DNA from: Cohnella cholangitidis
GTDB taxonomy: Bacteria; Bacillota; Bacilli; Paenibacillales; Paenibacillaceae
DNA length: 64,000 nucleotides
Direction of reading: 5' to 3'
Assembly: GCF_014107495.1 (NCBI RefSeq)
Contig: NZ_CP041969.1
Span: forward strand, 5,009,501-5,073,500
The position numbers and the translations under genes were made by a program. A model generated the notes under the pieces. The model ran no database searches, had not been told where the DNA came from, and saw nothing but the letters and a program-made list of their open reading frames with translations. This document shows positions 34,866 through 44,423 of this stretch, piece after piece. How positions within the stretch are numbered: the stretch's first letter is position 1; every line of letters starts with the position of its first letter.

Positions 34866-35490
34866 GACGTCGCCACTGATGACCAGGACGAAACGAAAAG
34901 TCGCATTCAAAACCGATGAATCGAAATTTCGAGCGATCGCGGAAGAAGCGGACGGAAAGCAAGTACGAAGGCTTCGAGGTTATCCCATCTTGTTCGGCGT
35001 ACCGGGGCGACCGTGGCGCAGTAGCGAATGGGTCGAGAAGGTGGATCGCACCGCACTCGAAGGCGTCGACTTTTCTAATCTCGTCATTTTGCTTGACCAT
35101 AATACAAATTGGGTTCTAGGCCGTTACGGCAAGAACCTCAAGGCCGTTGTCGATGACATCGGTCTTTTTGTTGAGGTCACGCTTGGGAATACGTGGATGG
35201 ACGACTATGTGTTCGACCGCGTCGAGCGAGAAATCGTCGACGGTATGTCCTTTTGGTTCGATAGCAAGTCCATTATCGCGAGCGATTGGACGAACAAAAT
35301 CGACGTCGTGGTCAAGATTAACGAAGTATACGAAGTCAGTATCGTTACATTTCCGGCTTACGAAGAAACGGTCATTATCGCCGAAACAGGCGAAGGGGAA
35401 TTGGCGGACCCGCCCGAGGACGACGACTCGGAAACGACCGAAGAAGAAGTACGCAAACAAGCGCTTCTCGCATTAATCGATCAACTATAA
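34846..35490 (+). CDS. HK97-family prohead protease
   Basis: 214 aa from the ATG at 34846 (GGGGAGGTGATA upstream), overlapping the portal end. Catalytic His in LLDHN and Ser in DGMSFWF, the family positions. Matures the head by cleaving scaffold and capsid N-termini. Confidence 0.9.
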   Translation: MKTKENKTSPLMTRTKRKVAFKTDESKFRAIAEEADGKQVRRLRGYPILFGVPGRPWRSSEWVEKVDRTALEGVDFSNLVILLDHNTNWVLGRYGKNLKAVVDDIGLFVEVTLGNTWMDDYVFDRVEREIVDGMSFWFDSKSIIASDWTNKIDVVVKINEVYEVSIVTFPAYEETVIIAETGEGELADPPEDDDSETTEEEVRKQALLALIDQL

Positions 35491-35518
35491 ACCAAAAACC
35501 CATTGGGAGGAACAAGAC

Positions 35519-36739
35519 ATGAAATATTCGTTAAAAGAAATCGCAGAATTGAAGCGGGAGAAGAGCGAGCTTGAGAAAAAGCGCCTCGCATTGAAAGAGA
35601 CGGTCAAGAATCACCGGAACGCGTCGGCGGAAGATTTGAGCAAGACAGCGGATGAACTCCGCTCGATGTCGGATCGTCTCGACGAAATCAATGCAGCCTT
35701 GGCCGATGCACCGGAACCGCAAAAAAGAGGAGGAATTCCTTACATGAAAACCGTAGAACTGACGGAAGAAAACTTCCGTAGCTCCGACAAGTACCGCGAC
35801 GCCTTCTATCGGAGTTACATCAACCGCTCTGTCTCTCCAGATGACGAGGAGATCATGTCGTTCGGTAAACGTGCGATCACGGACATGAACGGCGGAAGCG
35901 TGACGAGTGGAGCGGCGTTCCTTGTTCCTGAAACGACGTTGAACGTCATTCAATCCATTATTACGAAATACGGTCAAGTCTACGCCGCCGTAACGAAGTA
36001 CGGCTTCACAGGGGATGTATCGCTTCCGATTGGTACGGCGGGCGCGACGACGGATAATGAAGACGGTACGGTGACGCTTAACTTCGCATTTTCGGAAGCG
36101 AAGATCACGCAATCGGCGGTTGTGGCGACGATCAAAATCAAAAACGTACTGCTTAAGAACAGCATTTCCGCGTTGGAAACCTATCTCGCAACTGAGATGG
36201 GTAAATATTTGGGAATCTATCTCGACAACGCCGTCATCAACGGCGACGGAGCGGGTGGCAGCTTTACGGGCATCATCCCGGCGATCACGGCAGCACCATC
36301 CGAAAAGCAAACCTATTCCACGATGGATTGGGACAAGCTCATGGACATCGAAGGCGACGTCGACAGCCCATACGGAGACGACGCGGTCTTCATTATGCGT
36401 CGCAAGACGTTCTTCAACCGCTTCCGCAAGATGAAGGACACGGCGGGATTGCCGATCACAACGAGCGTTCCCATCATTACTGGCGATGGAAAAACGCAAT
36501 TCTTTCTTGACGGTCATCGCGTCATGTTTACAACGGCTATGGCCCTTGACGACATCTTGTTCGGCGACATCAACCAATACGTCGTCAATGAATCGCAAGA
36601 GATCGTAATCGAGTCCTCCAGCGTCGGGGACGATACGTTCGGCAAGGACCAAACGATGTGGCGCGGTAAAGTGTACAGTGGCGGAACGCCAATGTTCGCC
36701 AAGACGACGTTCACGCTTTGGGGCTATTCGGCAACCTAA
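35519..36739 (+). CDS. HK97-type major capsid protein
   Basis: 406 aa, GGGAGGAAC upstream. A helical N-terminal delta/scaffold domain (~1-75), then the HK97 fold (GGSVTSGAAFLVPETTLNVIQSI..., FIMRRKTF, ...GDINQYVV). The N-terminal part is presumably removed by the preceding protease. Confidence 0.94.
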   Translation: MKYSLKEIAELKREKSELEKKRLALKETVKNHRNASAEDLSKTADELRSMSDRLDEINAALADAPEPQKRGGIPYMKTVELTEENFRSSDKYRDAFYRSYINRSVSPDDEEIMSFGKRAITDMNGGSVTSGAAFLVPETTLNVIQSIITKYGQVYAAVTKYGFTGDVSLPIGTAGATTDNEDGTVTLNFAFSEAKITQSAVVATIKIKNVLLKNSISALETYLATEMGKYLGIYLDNAVINGDGAGGSFTGIIPAITAAPSEKQTYSTMDWDKLMDIEGDVDSPYGDDAVFIMRRKTFFNRFRKMKDTAGLPITTSVPIITGDGKTQFFLDGHRVMFTTAMALDDILFGDINQYVVNESQEIVIESSSVGDDTFGKDQTMWRGKVYSGGTPMFAKTTFTLWGYSAT

Positions 36740-36776
36740 TCGTCGCCTAGACAATTTGGGAGAAAGGATGATCTAA

Positions 36777-37007
36777 ATGGGACGCAAGAAAGCAGACCTT
36801 CCCGCCGAGAAGCTGGAAGGTCTTGATTTGTCCAAGGGACCGGACAAAACGGTTGTCGTATGGAAGGCAACACGACCGTTGACCGTACAAGAACACGAAG
36901 AGTTGTCGGAGAAACTGCGGTTCGAAGAGAAAGAAACGGGACTGGAGATTATTCTAGTCCCGTTTTCCGTGGAACCGTCCGTCTCCACTGGGGAATCCAA
37001 TGAGTGA
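36777..37007 (+). CDS. Phage hypothetical head-region protein (76 aa)
   Basis: Good ribosome-binding site; overlaps the next gene by 8 bp. Contains a short alpha/beta segment and disordered ends. Lies between capsid and connector genes; possibly a decoration or accessory protein, unproven. Confidence 0.55.
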   Translation: MGRKKADLPAEKLEGLDLSKGPDKTVVVWKATRPLTVQEHEELSEKLRFEEKETGLEIILVPFSVEPSVSTGESNE

Positions 37008-37278
37008 TGCGGAACTTCTTGCCAAGGTAAAAGCGGGTTTGGGCTTGAGCGGGACGCATAATGACGTCACGCTCACGGTCAAGACTATCGCGGTGAAGGA
37101 ATTCATGCTGAACGCGGGCGTCTCTCAAGCACAAATCGAAAGCAGCCTCGGCATTGCGAGCTTAACCCTCGGCGTGTCGGACTTATGGAATATTGCGCCG
37201 GGAGAGGTCAAGTTTTCGGATGCCTTTCTTTATATCCTAATGCCTCAATTAATGGCGGTGAGTATGCCTGATGCGTAG
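37000..37278 (+). CDS. Head-tail connector (gp6-like)
   Basis: 92-aa helical protein in the position of the HK97 gp6/SPP1 gp15 adaptor immediately after the capsid. Assigned mainly by position and size. Confidence 0.55.
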   Translation: MSDAELLAKVKAGLGLSGTHNDVTLTVKTIAVKEFMLNAGVSQAQIESSLGIASLTLGVSDLWNIAPGEVKFSDAFLYILMPQLMAVSMPDA

Positions 37279-37903
37279 ATTCTCGGACCTTGTTCGTCTT
37301 ATCGGGTTAACGAGCCTCTCGGGAGTAAATGGCGACACCATTACGGAACAGCCCCCCCGGGATGTACTGGCTGAGAAAAAGTCCGTCCGTCTAAGCGAGT
37401 ATTATCAGGCTTTGGCGAACGCGCTTCGCCCGGAGGTCATGTTTGTGATTTGGTCCTCTGAATACAACGACGAACCCTTACTGGAGTACGAGGGCGTTCG
37501 TTATCAAATCATTCGGACCTTTGTTCCCCCGAATGACCGCGTCGTCGAATTGGTTTGTACAGTGCAAGATTTGGTCAAAACCAATTTGGCCCGCATGAGG
37601 GAAGAGATCGAAGTATGGTATCTCGCCCCTTCGCTGAATGATCTCAGTGAAACGATTCAGGAAGAAGCTTTATTCCTGACGTTGCCCGCCGAGGTCGTAC
37701 CTGTTAGCGGCGGGGTAACCGGCCAAGCGGCAGACACGAAGATCGTCAATGTTTCTCATAAGCTCATCGTCAAGTACAGGGAGGGGCTTACGCCGGATAT
37801 GTTCATTCGCTTTGGGGAAAAGCGAATGGAAATTCGCTACATCCTGAACCCGTTCTCTCGAAACGAGACGTTAGAAATCTACGTCGAGGAGTTGATTGAA
37901 TGA
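37271..37903 (+). CDS. Head closure protein, apparently two fused adaptor domains
   Basis: 210 aa. Residues ~25-105 (ADKKSVRLSEYYQAL-like...YQIIRTF...ELVCTV) and ~145-210 (TKIVNVSHKLIVKYREGLTPDMFIRFGEKRMEIRYILNP; reported as key residues H-I-KYR-G-I-G-Y-I-NP) each resemble a head-tail adaptor/closure (SPP1 gp16-like) domain. Single-domain versions are ~110 aa. ATG overlaps the upstream gene by 8 bp. Confidence 0.65.
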   Translation: MRRFSDLVRLIGLTSLSGVNGDTITEQPPRDVLAEKKSVRLSEYYQALANALRPEVMFVIWSSEYNDEPLLEYEGVRYQIIRTFVPPNDRVVELVCTVQDLVKTNLARMREEIEVWYLAPSLNDLSETIQEEALFLTLPAEVVPVSGGVTGQAADTKIVNVSHKLIVKYREGLTPDMFIRFGEKRMEIRYILNPFSRNETLEIYVEELIE

Positions 37904-38316
37904 GTATCGAGGTGCAGGGGTTAGACAATTTCCAACGGAATCTACTTAGGCTTGCGACCCGAACACTTCCGCGAGAGTCATTGAAGATAATGCGCAAGAT
38001 GGGCGGCAGGGCGCGGACCATAGCGGCGAAAAATAGCCGTTCTGAGGTAGGTAAGGTCACCGGGAAATATCGCAAGGGCTGGAAGGTCGGGAAGTCCTTT
38101 CGTCGAGGTGGCGAGTTCATGGTGTATGTGAAGAACGTATCGCCTCACGCGCATTTGATCGAGAAAGGGCATCGAATCGTCGGACCCGATGGGACTGAAC
38201 ATGGATTCAAAGAAGGCTTGCACATTCTCGAAAATAGCATGAAACAGTTCGAAGAAACCGAAATGGAAACGATGCTCGGGGAATGGCTCGATCAATTGTT
38301 AAGCGAGGGGCTTTGA
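37900..38316 (+). CDS. HK97 gp10-family tail completion protein
   Basis: 138 aa. ...MGGRARTIAAKNSRSEVGKVTGKY and HAHLIEKGHRIVGPDG...LHILENSM are the gp10 family pattern. Start overlaps the previous stop by 4 bp. Confidence 0.82.
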   Translation: MSIEVQGLDNFQRNLLRLATRTLPRESLKIMRKMGGRARTIAAKNSRSEVGKVTGKYRKGWKVGKSFRRGGEFMVYVKNVSPHAHLIEKGHRIVGPDGTEHGFKEGLHILENSMKQFEETEMETMLGEWLDQLLSEGL

Positions 38317-38317
38317 T

Positions 38318-38752
38318 ATGGCTGGATTGACGCTAAAACAGATTAAGAAGGCAATCAACGAAGCCGTAATCGCCAAGTATCCAGAAATTCCGGTTATGTC
38401 AAACGATGTGAAAGAAGGATTCCCGCGTCCTTCTTTTTTTGTGCAAATGGAGGATGTTACGGCTGATAATCGTCTTTATGTTTCTGAACGTAGCATGACG
38501 GTTCGCATCTACTTCTTCCCTAAGGACCGAAACAAGCCCAATGCCGAGATGTTGGACAAGATAGACGGCTTGCAGGAAGTCTTTGATTTAAATATTAAGG
38601 TCGAGGACAGATCCATCACGATTAACGAGACAAATGCGGATACCGCTGATGGTGTTCTTCATTTCGACTTTAGCTTTATGTACTTGGAATCGAGGCTTAA
38701 GGAGCCTACGGAACCGCTTATGGCGGAAATTGAATATGGGGATGGTGTTTAG
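38318..38752 (+). CDS. Phage tail terminator-like protein (DUF6838 type)
   Basis: 144 aa. The pattern IKKAINEAVIAKYPEIPVMSNDVKEGFPRPSFFVQ (key: P-I-S-D-EG-RPSFFV) and the position between gp10 and tail sheath suit the small tail completion/terminator protein of PBSX-like phages. Confidence 0.7.
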   Translation: MAGLTLKQIKKAINEAVIAKYPEIPVMSNDVKEGFPRPSFFVQMEDVTADNRLYVSERSMTVRIYFFPKDRNKPNAEMLDKIDGLQEVFDLNIKVEDRSITINETNADTADGVLHFDFSFMYLESRLKEPTEPLMAEIEYGDGV

Positions 38753-38755
38753 CTT

Positions 38756-39802
38756 ATGGGATTGCCTGAGATCGACATTTCGTTCAGGAGCAAAGCTGTT
38801 AGTGCGATTCAACGTTCGCAACGCGGGATTGTCGCGCTCATCTTGATCGATGCAACCGGAACGTTCGACACAAGAGAATATAAGACGGCGGCTGACATCT
38901 TGGCGACCGATTGGACGACAGCAAATCTGGATTACATCAAACAGGCGTTTCTAGGTACGCCTTCGAAGGTCATCGTCGAGCGCCTTGATGTTGAGGACGA
39001 ACTATCCGTTGCATTAACACGCTTGGTGGGCAAGAAATGGAACTATCTCGCCGTACCATCCGAGGACAACAATACGACATTATCGGGCTGGATCGCTGCG
39101 GAGCGGGCGAAGGGAAAAATCTTCAAAGCGGTTCTCTCGAATACTGTCGCTGATGCTGAGGGCGTGATCAACTTCACGACCGAGGGCATTGTCGTCGGAA
39201 GCGGTACCTATACCGCTGCACAATATACGCCGCGGATTGCGGGAATTCTGGCCGGACTGCCGTTCACGCGTTCCTCGACTTATTACGTCTTGCCGGAAGT
39301 CGTTTCGATTACGGAGTCGGCGGACCCCGACGAGGACATCGATGATGGGAAACTCATCTTGATTAACGACGGCGAAAAAATCAAGATCGGGCGGGGCGTT
39401 AATTCTTTCACGACGACGACGCCGGAAAAATCGGCCGAGTACAAGAAGATCAAAATCGTCGAGGGAATGGACTTGATTCGGGAGGATATTACGACGACGT
39501 TCGGCGATGAGTTCGTCGGGAAGGTGAATAACACTTACGACAATCAGGTGTTGTTCTTCGCGGCAGCAAATGCCTACTTGGTTACACTTCAACCCACTGT
39601 CCTTGATCCAGCGGGAGACAATCGCGTTGATGTGAATATCGATGCCCAAAGGCTTGCATGGGAGAGTATTGGAGTTGATACGTCCGAGTTAACCGATCAG
39701 CAAATTAAAGAGAAGAGTTTTGGGAGCAAGGTTTTTGTCGGAGGTTCTGCCAAGTTCGTTGATGGTATGGAAGACCTGAAATTCGCGATTGCGATTAACT
39801 AG
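38756..39802 (+). CDS. Phage tail sheath protein (XkdK-like)
   Basis: 348 aa. Family features: SRGIVALIL-like start, a central domain with VVVERL-type strands, and the C-terminal block (NTYDNQVLFFAAANAYL...AWESIG...KVFVGGSAKFVDGMEDL). It shows the phage has a contractile tail. Confidence 0.9.
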   Translation: MGLPEIDISFRSKAVSAIQRSQRGIVALILIDATGTFDTREYKTAADILATDWTTANLDYIKQAFLGTPSKVIVERLDVEDELSVALTRLVGKKWNYLAVPSEDNNTTLSGWIAAERAKGKIFKAVLSNTVADAEGVINFTTEGIVVGSGTYTAAQYTPRIAGILAGLPFTRSSTYYVLPEVVSITESADPDEDIDDGKLILINDGEKIKIGRGVNSFTTTTPEKSAEYKKIKIVEGMDLIREDITTTFGDEFVGKVNNTYDNQVLFFAAANAYLVTLQPTVLDPAGDNRVDVNIDAQRLAWESIGVDTSELTDQQIKEKSFGSKVFVGGSAKFVDGMEDLKFAIAIN

Positions 39803-39819
39803 GAAAGGGCGTGTGAACA

Positions 39820-40257
39820 ATGACTCAACCAAATGGAAAAAGGCAAATCAACGGTAGCTTCGGTTCAGTGTGGTGGGACGGCGAACTACTTGCCGACATC
39901 GATTCGTTTGAAGCGAAGATTTCCATCGACCGCGAGGAAGTGAACATGGCGGGATCTCTTTCAAAGGACAGCAAAATGACCGGATGGAGCGGGGAAGGCA
40001 CGATGACGGTCAAAAAGGTCTATTCTCGCGCGCAACGAAAAATCGCGCTGGCGATCAAGAGGGGCGAGGACATCCGAAGCAAAATCGTCGCAAAGTTGGC
40101 GGACCCGGATGCTTACGGGACGGAGCGCGTCGTATTGGAGAATGTCTGGTTCAATGAAGTTACGCTTATGAAATTCGAACAGAAGACGCCGGGGACGGAA
40201 GATATTCCGTTCGGCTTCTCGGATTATAACTTCCCTGACTTGATCCCTGCCGCATAA
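39820..40257 (+). CDS. Phage tail tube protein (XkdM-like)
   Basis: 145 aa beta-rich protein directly after the sheath: INGSFGSVWWDGELLADIDSFEAKI...GEGTMTVKKVYS, the XkdM pattern. Confidence 0.9.
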   Translation: MTQPNGKRQINGSFGSVWWDGELLADIDSFEAKISIDREEVNMAGSLSKDSKMTGWSGEGTMTVKKVYSRAQRKIALAIKRGEDIRSKIVAKLADPDAYGTERVVLENVWFNEVTLMKFEQKTPGTEDIPFGFSDYNFPDLIPAA

Positions 40258-40290
40258 CAAAAAAACACATCCATAGGAGGATAACAAACC

Positions 40291-40832
40291 ATGAGTAAAA
40301 AGCTAACTGTTGCCGCGCTACTAGAGCGCAAAGAACAACTTACCAATCGGGCGAACGTAACGGCTGAAATCTACATCCCGTCTTTAGATGCGGAAATTGT
40401 GATTCAGAAACCGAGCCGCGCACTCTGTCTTGAAGTTCTGGCGATGGCCCAAGACGATAGCAAAGAGGATAAAGCCGACTTGCATATGGCATACAATTGC
40501 ATCGTCGAACCCAATTTGAAGGACCCCGGTTTGCAGAAAGAATTCGGTTGCGTCGAGCCTTACGACATCGTAGAGAAGCTTTTCGAAACGGGAGAGATTG
40601 GCAGCATTAGCGGTCATTGTCTGAAATTGGCTGGGTTCTCCGATGGCGTCAAGCTGGTTAAAGAACTAAAAAACTAATTGATAGTGATGGGGACCTGTAT
40701 TTCCTCCATCACTATCTGCAAAAAGGTTTTATGGTCGAATATCTACTTAATCTATCGTATGACACCAAATCTTTCATGATGGCCAGCATGCAATTATTTT
40801 TTGAAGAGGAGAAAAGGAGAGGGAGCCTATAG
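40291..40832 (+). CDS. Tail assembly chaperone with programmed -1 frameshift (XkdN-like)
   Basis: The zero-frame product (40291-40677, 128 aa) is XkdN-like. Its last codons are CTA AAA AAC TAA, placing a perfect A-AAA-AAC slippery heptamer at 40668-40674 next to the stop. A -1 slip continues as LIDSDGDLYFLHHYLQKGF...MASMQLFFEEEKRRGSL to the TAG at 40830-40832, a ~180-aa fusion. The extension resembles the second part of G/GT-type chaperones. Both forms would help tape-measure folding and tail assembly. Confidence 0.88.
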
Positions 40833-40873
40833 CTTCGTCTCTTTTTTGTTCTTTGAGGGAAGGAGATGAGGAT

Positions 40874-42697
40874 ATGTCGCAAAATAGGGTTCTAACGGCG
40901 GTATTGCGTTTGCGAGACATGAACTTCGGTGCTGGCATGGGGCGAGCAAGTCAGGGCATGGATCGTCTGCGGAGACAGACCCAGCACACAAGAAACCAGA
41001 TTTCGCGTTTTGCAAATGATTCGGGTGCCCAATTCAAGAAGATGGCGCTAGGTGTTGGCGGGCTTGTAACGGCATACGCGGGGTTTAACAAGATTGGTGA
41101 ATTTATTAGCAGCGGCGTCGATGAAGCTAAAGCCATGATCGAGCAGGAAACCAAACTGCAAACGATTATGAAAAACACTAAGGGCGTTACAGATGCTCAA
41201 ATTAAATCGGTTATGGATTACGCCAATGCACAAGAGGAATTGGGAGTAGTCGGCGCAGATGTGCAGATTGCCGGAGCCCAGCAAATGGCTACTTTCCAAT
41301 TACAAGCCTCCACGATCAAAACACTAATGCCAGCAATGAACGATCTGGTTGCTCAGACCAAGGGCGTAAATGCCACTACGCAAGATGGTGTTGGCGTGGG
41401 GAACTTGATGGGGAAGGTTATGAATGGTCAGGTTGGGGCATTATCGAAGCTTGGGATTAACTTTACTAAGGCCCAAGAGAAGGTTCTTAAATACGGAACT
41501 GAGTCGCAGAAAGCCGCGACTTTGGCCGAGGTTCTCAAGATGAACGTCGGCGGAGTAAATAAGGCGCTGGCGGAAACGGACGAGGGCAAGATCAAACAAG
41601 CCGATGATCAGTTCGGGGCTCTTAGAGAGCAGGTCGGCGGTGTTGTGCTTATGCTTAAAACTCAGTTTGCCCGATGGTTCGTGCAGTACATTCCGGTCAT
41701 TAAGAAAAACCTTACCTTCCTCCTTGATGGATTGGTTAACGGCCTTGATGCGGCGAAGCCTCATATCGACAGAATGGGGGCAAACCTAAAACAAGGGTTT
41801 GAAAAAGCCAAACCGACGCTCATTTGGTTGAAAGACAAAGGACTCCCGAAAATAAAGCAGATTTTGGGAGGCGTGGTGACAGTTGCGAAGGATGTCATCG
41901 ACTTTTTTACTACTCACTGGACGACACTGAAACCAATCGTATTAGGTGTGGCCGCTGCATTAGGTATTTGGAAGATTGCTCAGATCGGCGTGAATCTTGC
42001 GATGAACGCCAATCCGGTTGGACTTGTCATCACGGCTATTGGACTTTTAGTTGTAGGCGTAATCGAGTTGGTAAAACATTGGGACGCCGTGAAGAGAAAA
42101 GCGATAGAAATATGGGACCGAATGGGAAAACTGAAACTCATCATTGCGGCCATCGGCGGACCAATTACTGCTGTCGTAATTGCTGGCCTTACGTTGATCA
42201 GACATTGGGATGAAGTAAAAGCCAAAGCCGTGTCACTGTGGGAGGGTATCAAGACAACATTTAGTGGAGTAGGGGAATTCTTCACTAATACTTTCCAAGG
42301 TGCGGTAGAAGGTATAAAAGGCTTTTTCAGACCAGTTGTCGATATGATCAATATGCTAATCGATGGCATAAACAATATCCAAGTTGACCCCCCGGGATGG
42401 GTTAAAGACTTAACGGGGATGGGTTCATTCGGTTTTGATATTCCAAGAATACCCGAATTCGCAATGGGTACGGCCTACGCCAAAGATGGACTCGCTCTAA
42501 TGCACGAACGCGGCGGCGAGATCCGGCGGACATCGAGCGGCGAAGCGATTATTCCGGCTGACAAATCTGAACGTCTACTTGATAAGGCGGGCGGGGGGAA
42601 CGTCATCAACGTGAATATAAACGGAAGCGGATTGACGCCGATGCAAGTCGTAAATGAACTTGTCCCCATGCTTAAAACAGCTTTGGCTAATCTGTAA
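40874..42697 (+). CDS. Tape measure protein
   Basis: 607 aa from the ATG at 40874 (GGAAGGAGATGA upstream). Helical N-terminal part (ASQGMDRLRRQTQ...), hydrophobic glycine-rich segments at ~360-420, and a C-terminal part with FAMGTAYAKDGLALMHERGGEI...IIPADKSERLL. The length predicts a short tail of roughly 90 nm by the usual 0.15 nm per residue rule (inference). Confidence 0.9.
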   Translation: MSQNRVLTAVLRLRDMNFGAGMGRASQGMDRLRRQTQHTRNQISRFANDSGAQFKKMALGVGGLVTAYAGFNKIGEFISSGVDEAKAMIEQETKLQTIMKNTKGVTDAQIKSVMDYANAQEELGVVGADVQIAGAQQMATFQLQASTIKTLMPAMNDLVAQTKGVNATTQDGVGVGNLMGKVMNGQVGALSKLGINFTKAQEKVLKYGTESQKAATLAEVLKMNVGGVNKALAETDEGKIKQADDQFGALREQVGGVVLMLKTQFARWFVQYIPVIKKNLTFLLDGLVNGLDAAKPHIDRMGANLKQGFEKAKPTLIWLKDKGLPKIKQILGGVVTVAKDVIDFFTTHWTTLKPIVLGVAAALGIWKIAQIGVNLAMNANPVGLVITAIGLLVVGVIELVKHWDAVKRKAIEIWDRMGKLKLIIAAIGGPITAVVIAGLTLIRHWDEVKAKAVSLWEGIKTTFSGVGEFFTNTFQGAVEGIKGFFRPVVDMINMLIDGINNIQVDPPGWVKDLTGMGSFGFDIPRIPEFAMGTAYAKDGLALMHERGGEIRRTSSGEAIIPADKSERLLDKAGGGNVINVNINGSGLTPMQVVNELVPMLKTALANL

Positions 42698-42710
42698 GGA
42701 GGGACGTGGC

Positions 42711-43124
42711 ATGATTAATGTTTTCCTGTCTATCAATAACCGTGAACAAGTCCTCCAATTGCCGGTCGTGCCGGAGTCATTCGGGATAGTCTCTCCACTA
42801 AATCATGAGACATTTACGACCATAAGCCAAGGGGAAATCAAACTCATTGGATTGCGCGGGCTTAAATCGATATCGCTTGAAAGCTACTTTCCTGTTCGCG
42901 ACTATCCATTCCTCCGGGACCGAACCTATCGCGGGTTCGAGTATGTACGGTTACTCGATTCTTGGATCGCTAGGAAAATACCGATGAGGCTTACGATCAC
43001 CGACACGCCGATTAATATGCCGGTTGTTGTGGACAGTTTCGAGTATGGAGTCGGTAAGAGTGGCGATGTCGATTACAAGCTTGCCTTAAGCGAGTTCCGG
43101 TTTATCAAGGTCAAGGGGGTGTGA
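42711..43124 (+). CDS. Baseplate/tail protein (XkdP-like N-terminal domain)
   Basis: 137 aa from the ATG at 42711 (AAGGAGGGACG upstream). LQLPVVPESFGIVSPLNHETFTTISQGEIKLIGLRGLKSISLESYFP (key: LPV-P-N-E-T---G-I--G-RGL----SFFP) is the tail protein found after the tape measure in PBSX-like phages. The LysM domain of longer relatives is absent. Confidence 0.82.
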   Translation: MINVFLSINNREQVLQLPVVPESFGIVSPLNHETFTTISQGEIKLIGLRGLKSISLESYFPVRDYPFLRDRTYRGFEYVRLLDSWIARKIPMRLTITDTPINMPVVVDSFEYGVGKSGDVDYKLALSEFRFIKVKGV

Positions 43125-43125
43125 C

Positions 43126-44118
43126 GTGGCGCATCAACTTTTACTCGTTAAGAAAGATAAGACCTTTGATGTCTCTCCACTTGTCGGAACGATCGGATGG
43201 GGGAGCAGCATCGAAGAGTTGGGGCAAAGCTTGACCTTCGATGTAGCCTTTAATGATTCGAAGGTATTCCCGGTTAATCCGTGCGACATCGGGGATATGG
43301 TCGTTTTACGTAACAAAGGGGCTGAGATTTATCGAGGTGTTATCATCACGGAAGGTCGATCCGGGCGAGCGCCACTCTCGTATACCTCATTCGATTTTGC
43401 CTTTTACCTGAACAAAAGTACGGCGGTCTATCAGTTTAATAAAGTATCAGCGGGACAAGCCATTGCAAAGATCCTCGGAGACTTCGGGGTTCCCGTCGGT
43501 AGATTGGCGAACATGCCGACGATGATCAAAAAGGTTTTTATCAATGTCGTGGTTTCGGAAATTATTCGCGATATACTAGCCAGCGTCGAAGCGGATCAAG
43601 GGCATAAGTTGCGAATGGAGATGCGCGCGGGCAAGCTTTATATCGAGAAGCAAGCGGATTTAGTGGTAAAGGGGACATTTGTCCTAGCGAGAGGCATCAA
43701 TGAGCGTGACGTCATGACCGCCATATCGGGTGCGTCTCGCACTCGAAGCATCGAAGAGATGAAGAATAGTATCAAGTTAGTGCTTTCAAAGAGCGACGAT
43801 CAATACAGCATTGCCGCGAGCGCGGAAGATGCCACTTTGATTACCAGGTACGGCCTTCTCCAGCTAACCGAAACGATTGATGAGAAGGATATCGCGCAAG
43901 CTCGAAACATCGCTCGGAACAGGCTTAAGGAATTCGGGCGAGTCCTCGAAGACAATAGTCTCGAATTGATAGGCGACGATAGAATCCGGGCTGGAAGATT
44001 GATCGTAGTGGATGAACCACTAACCGGAATGAAAGGTAAGTATCTGATCAAGTCGGTTTCCCATTCTGTTAAGGGCGGCACCCATACAATGTCTCTCGGT
44101 CTGGGGGTGGTGGATTGA
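43126..44118 (+). CDS. Baseplate hub protein (XkdQ/YqbQ-like)
   Basis: 330 aa, GTG start 1 bp after the previous stop. The pattern of a phage late-control D/hub protein: SSIEELGQSLTFDVAF..., a middle oligomerisation part, and MKGKYLIKSVSHSVKGGTHTMSLGLGVV at the end. Caps the tail tube. Confidence 0.85.
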   Translation: MAHQLLLVKKDKTFDVSPLVGTIGWGSSIEELGQSLTFDVAFNDSKVFPVNPCDIGDMVVLRNKGAEIYRGVIITEGRSGRAPLSYTSFDFAFYLNKSTAVYQFNKVSAGQAIAKILGDFGVPVGRLANMPTMIKKVFINVVVSEIIRDILASVEADQGHKLRMEMRAGKLYIEKQADLVVKGTFVLARGINERDVMTAISGASRTRSIEEMKNSIKLVLSKSDDQYSIAASAEDATLITRYGLLQLTETIDEKDIAQARNIARNRLKEFGRVLEDNSLELIGDDRIRAGRLIVVDEPLTGMKGKYLIKSVSHSVKGGTHTMSLGLGVVD

Positions 44119-44423
44119 ATGACGCGATAATCCAACTCGCGATGATGCTCAAGGACCGGGACAACAAAGAGGGCGTCGGCATCGGGATCGGCGTCGTCGT
44201 TGATCCGTTGCCGGACATCAAGGTCAAGTTCGGCGAGCATATCGTATTGCAGCGGGAAGACATTGTCGTCGCTGCCGGATTAACACAAGACGGGGCGGGC
44301 GTCGTTGAGATCGCAGGGGTAGAATATCCTGTCAAACGGGAAATAGTGGCCGGTGATCAAGTTATCCTTATTCCGACACCTGATAATCAGCAATGGTATT
44401 TAATCGATAAGGTGGTGCCATAA
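44115..44423 (+). CDS. DUF2577 baseplate protein (XkdR-like)
   Basis: 102 aa, TTG start overlapping the hub stop. Short beta-barrel protein (VGIGIGVVVDPLPDIKVKFG..., AGDQVILIPTPDNQQWYLIDKVV). Confidence 0.82.
   Translation: MNDAIIQLAMMLKDRDNKEGVGIGIGVVVDPLPDIKVKFGEHIVLQREDIVVAAGLTQDGAGVVEIAGVEYPVKREIVAGDQVILIPTPDNQQWYLIDKVVP

Noticed and set aside
35531..36754. Long minus-strand open frame (407 codons) opposite the capsid gene
   Set aside because: It mirrors the codon pattern of the capsid gene, has no recognisable domain and lies against the direction of the late operon.
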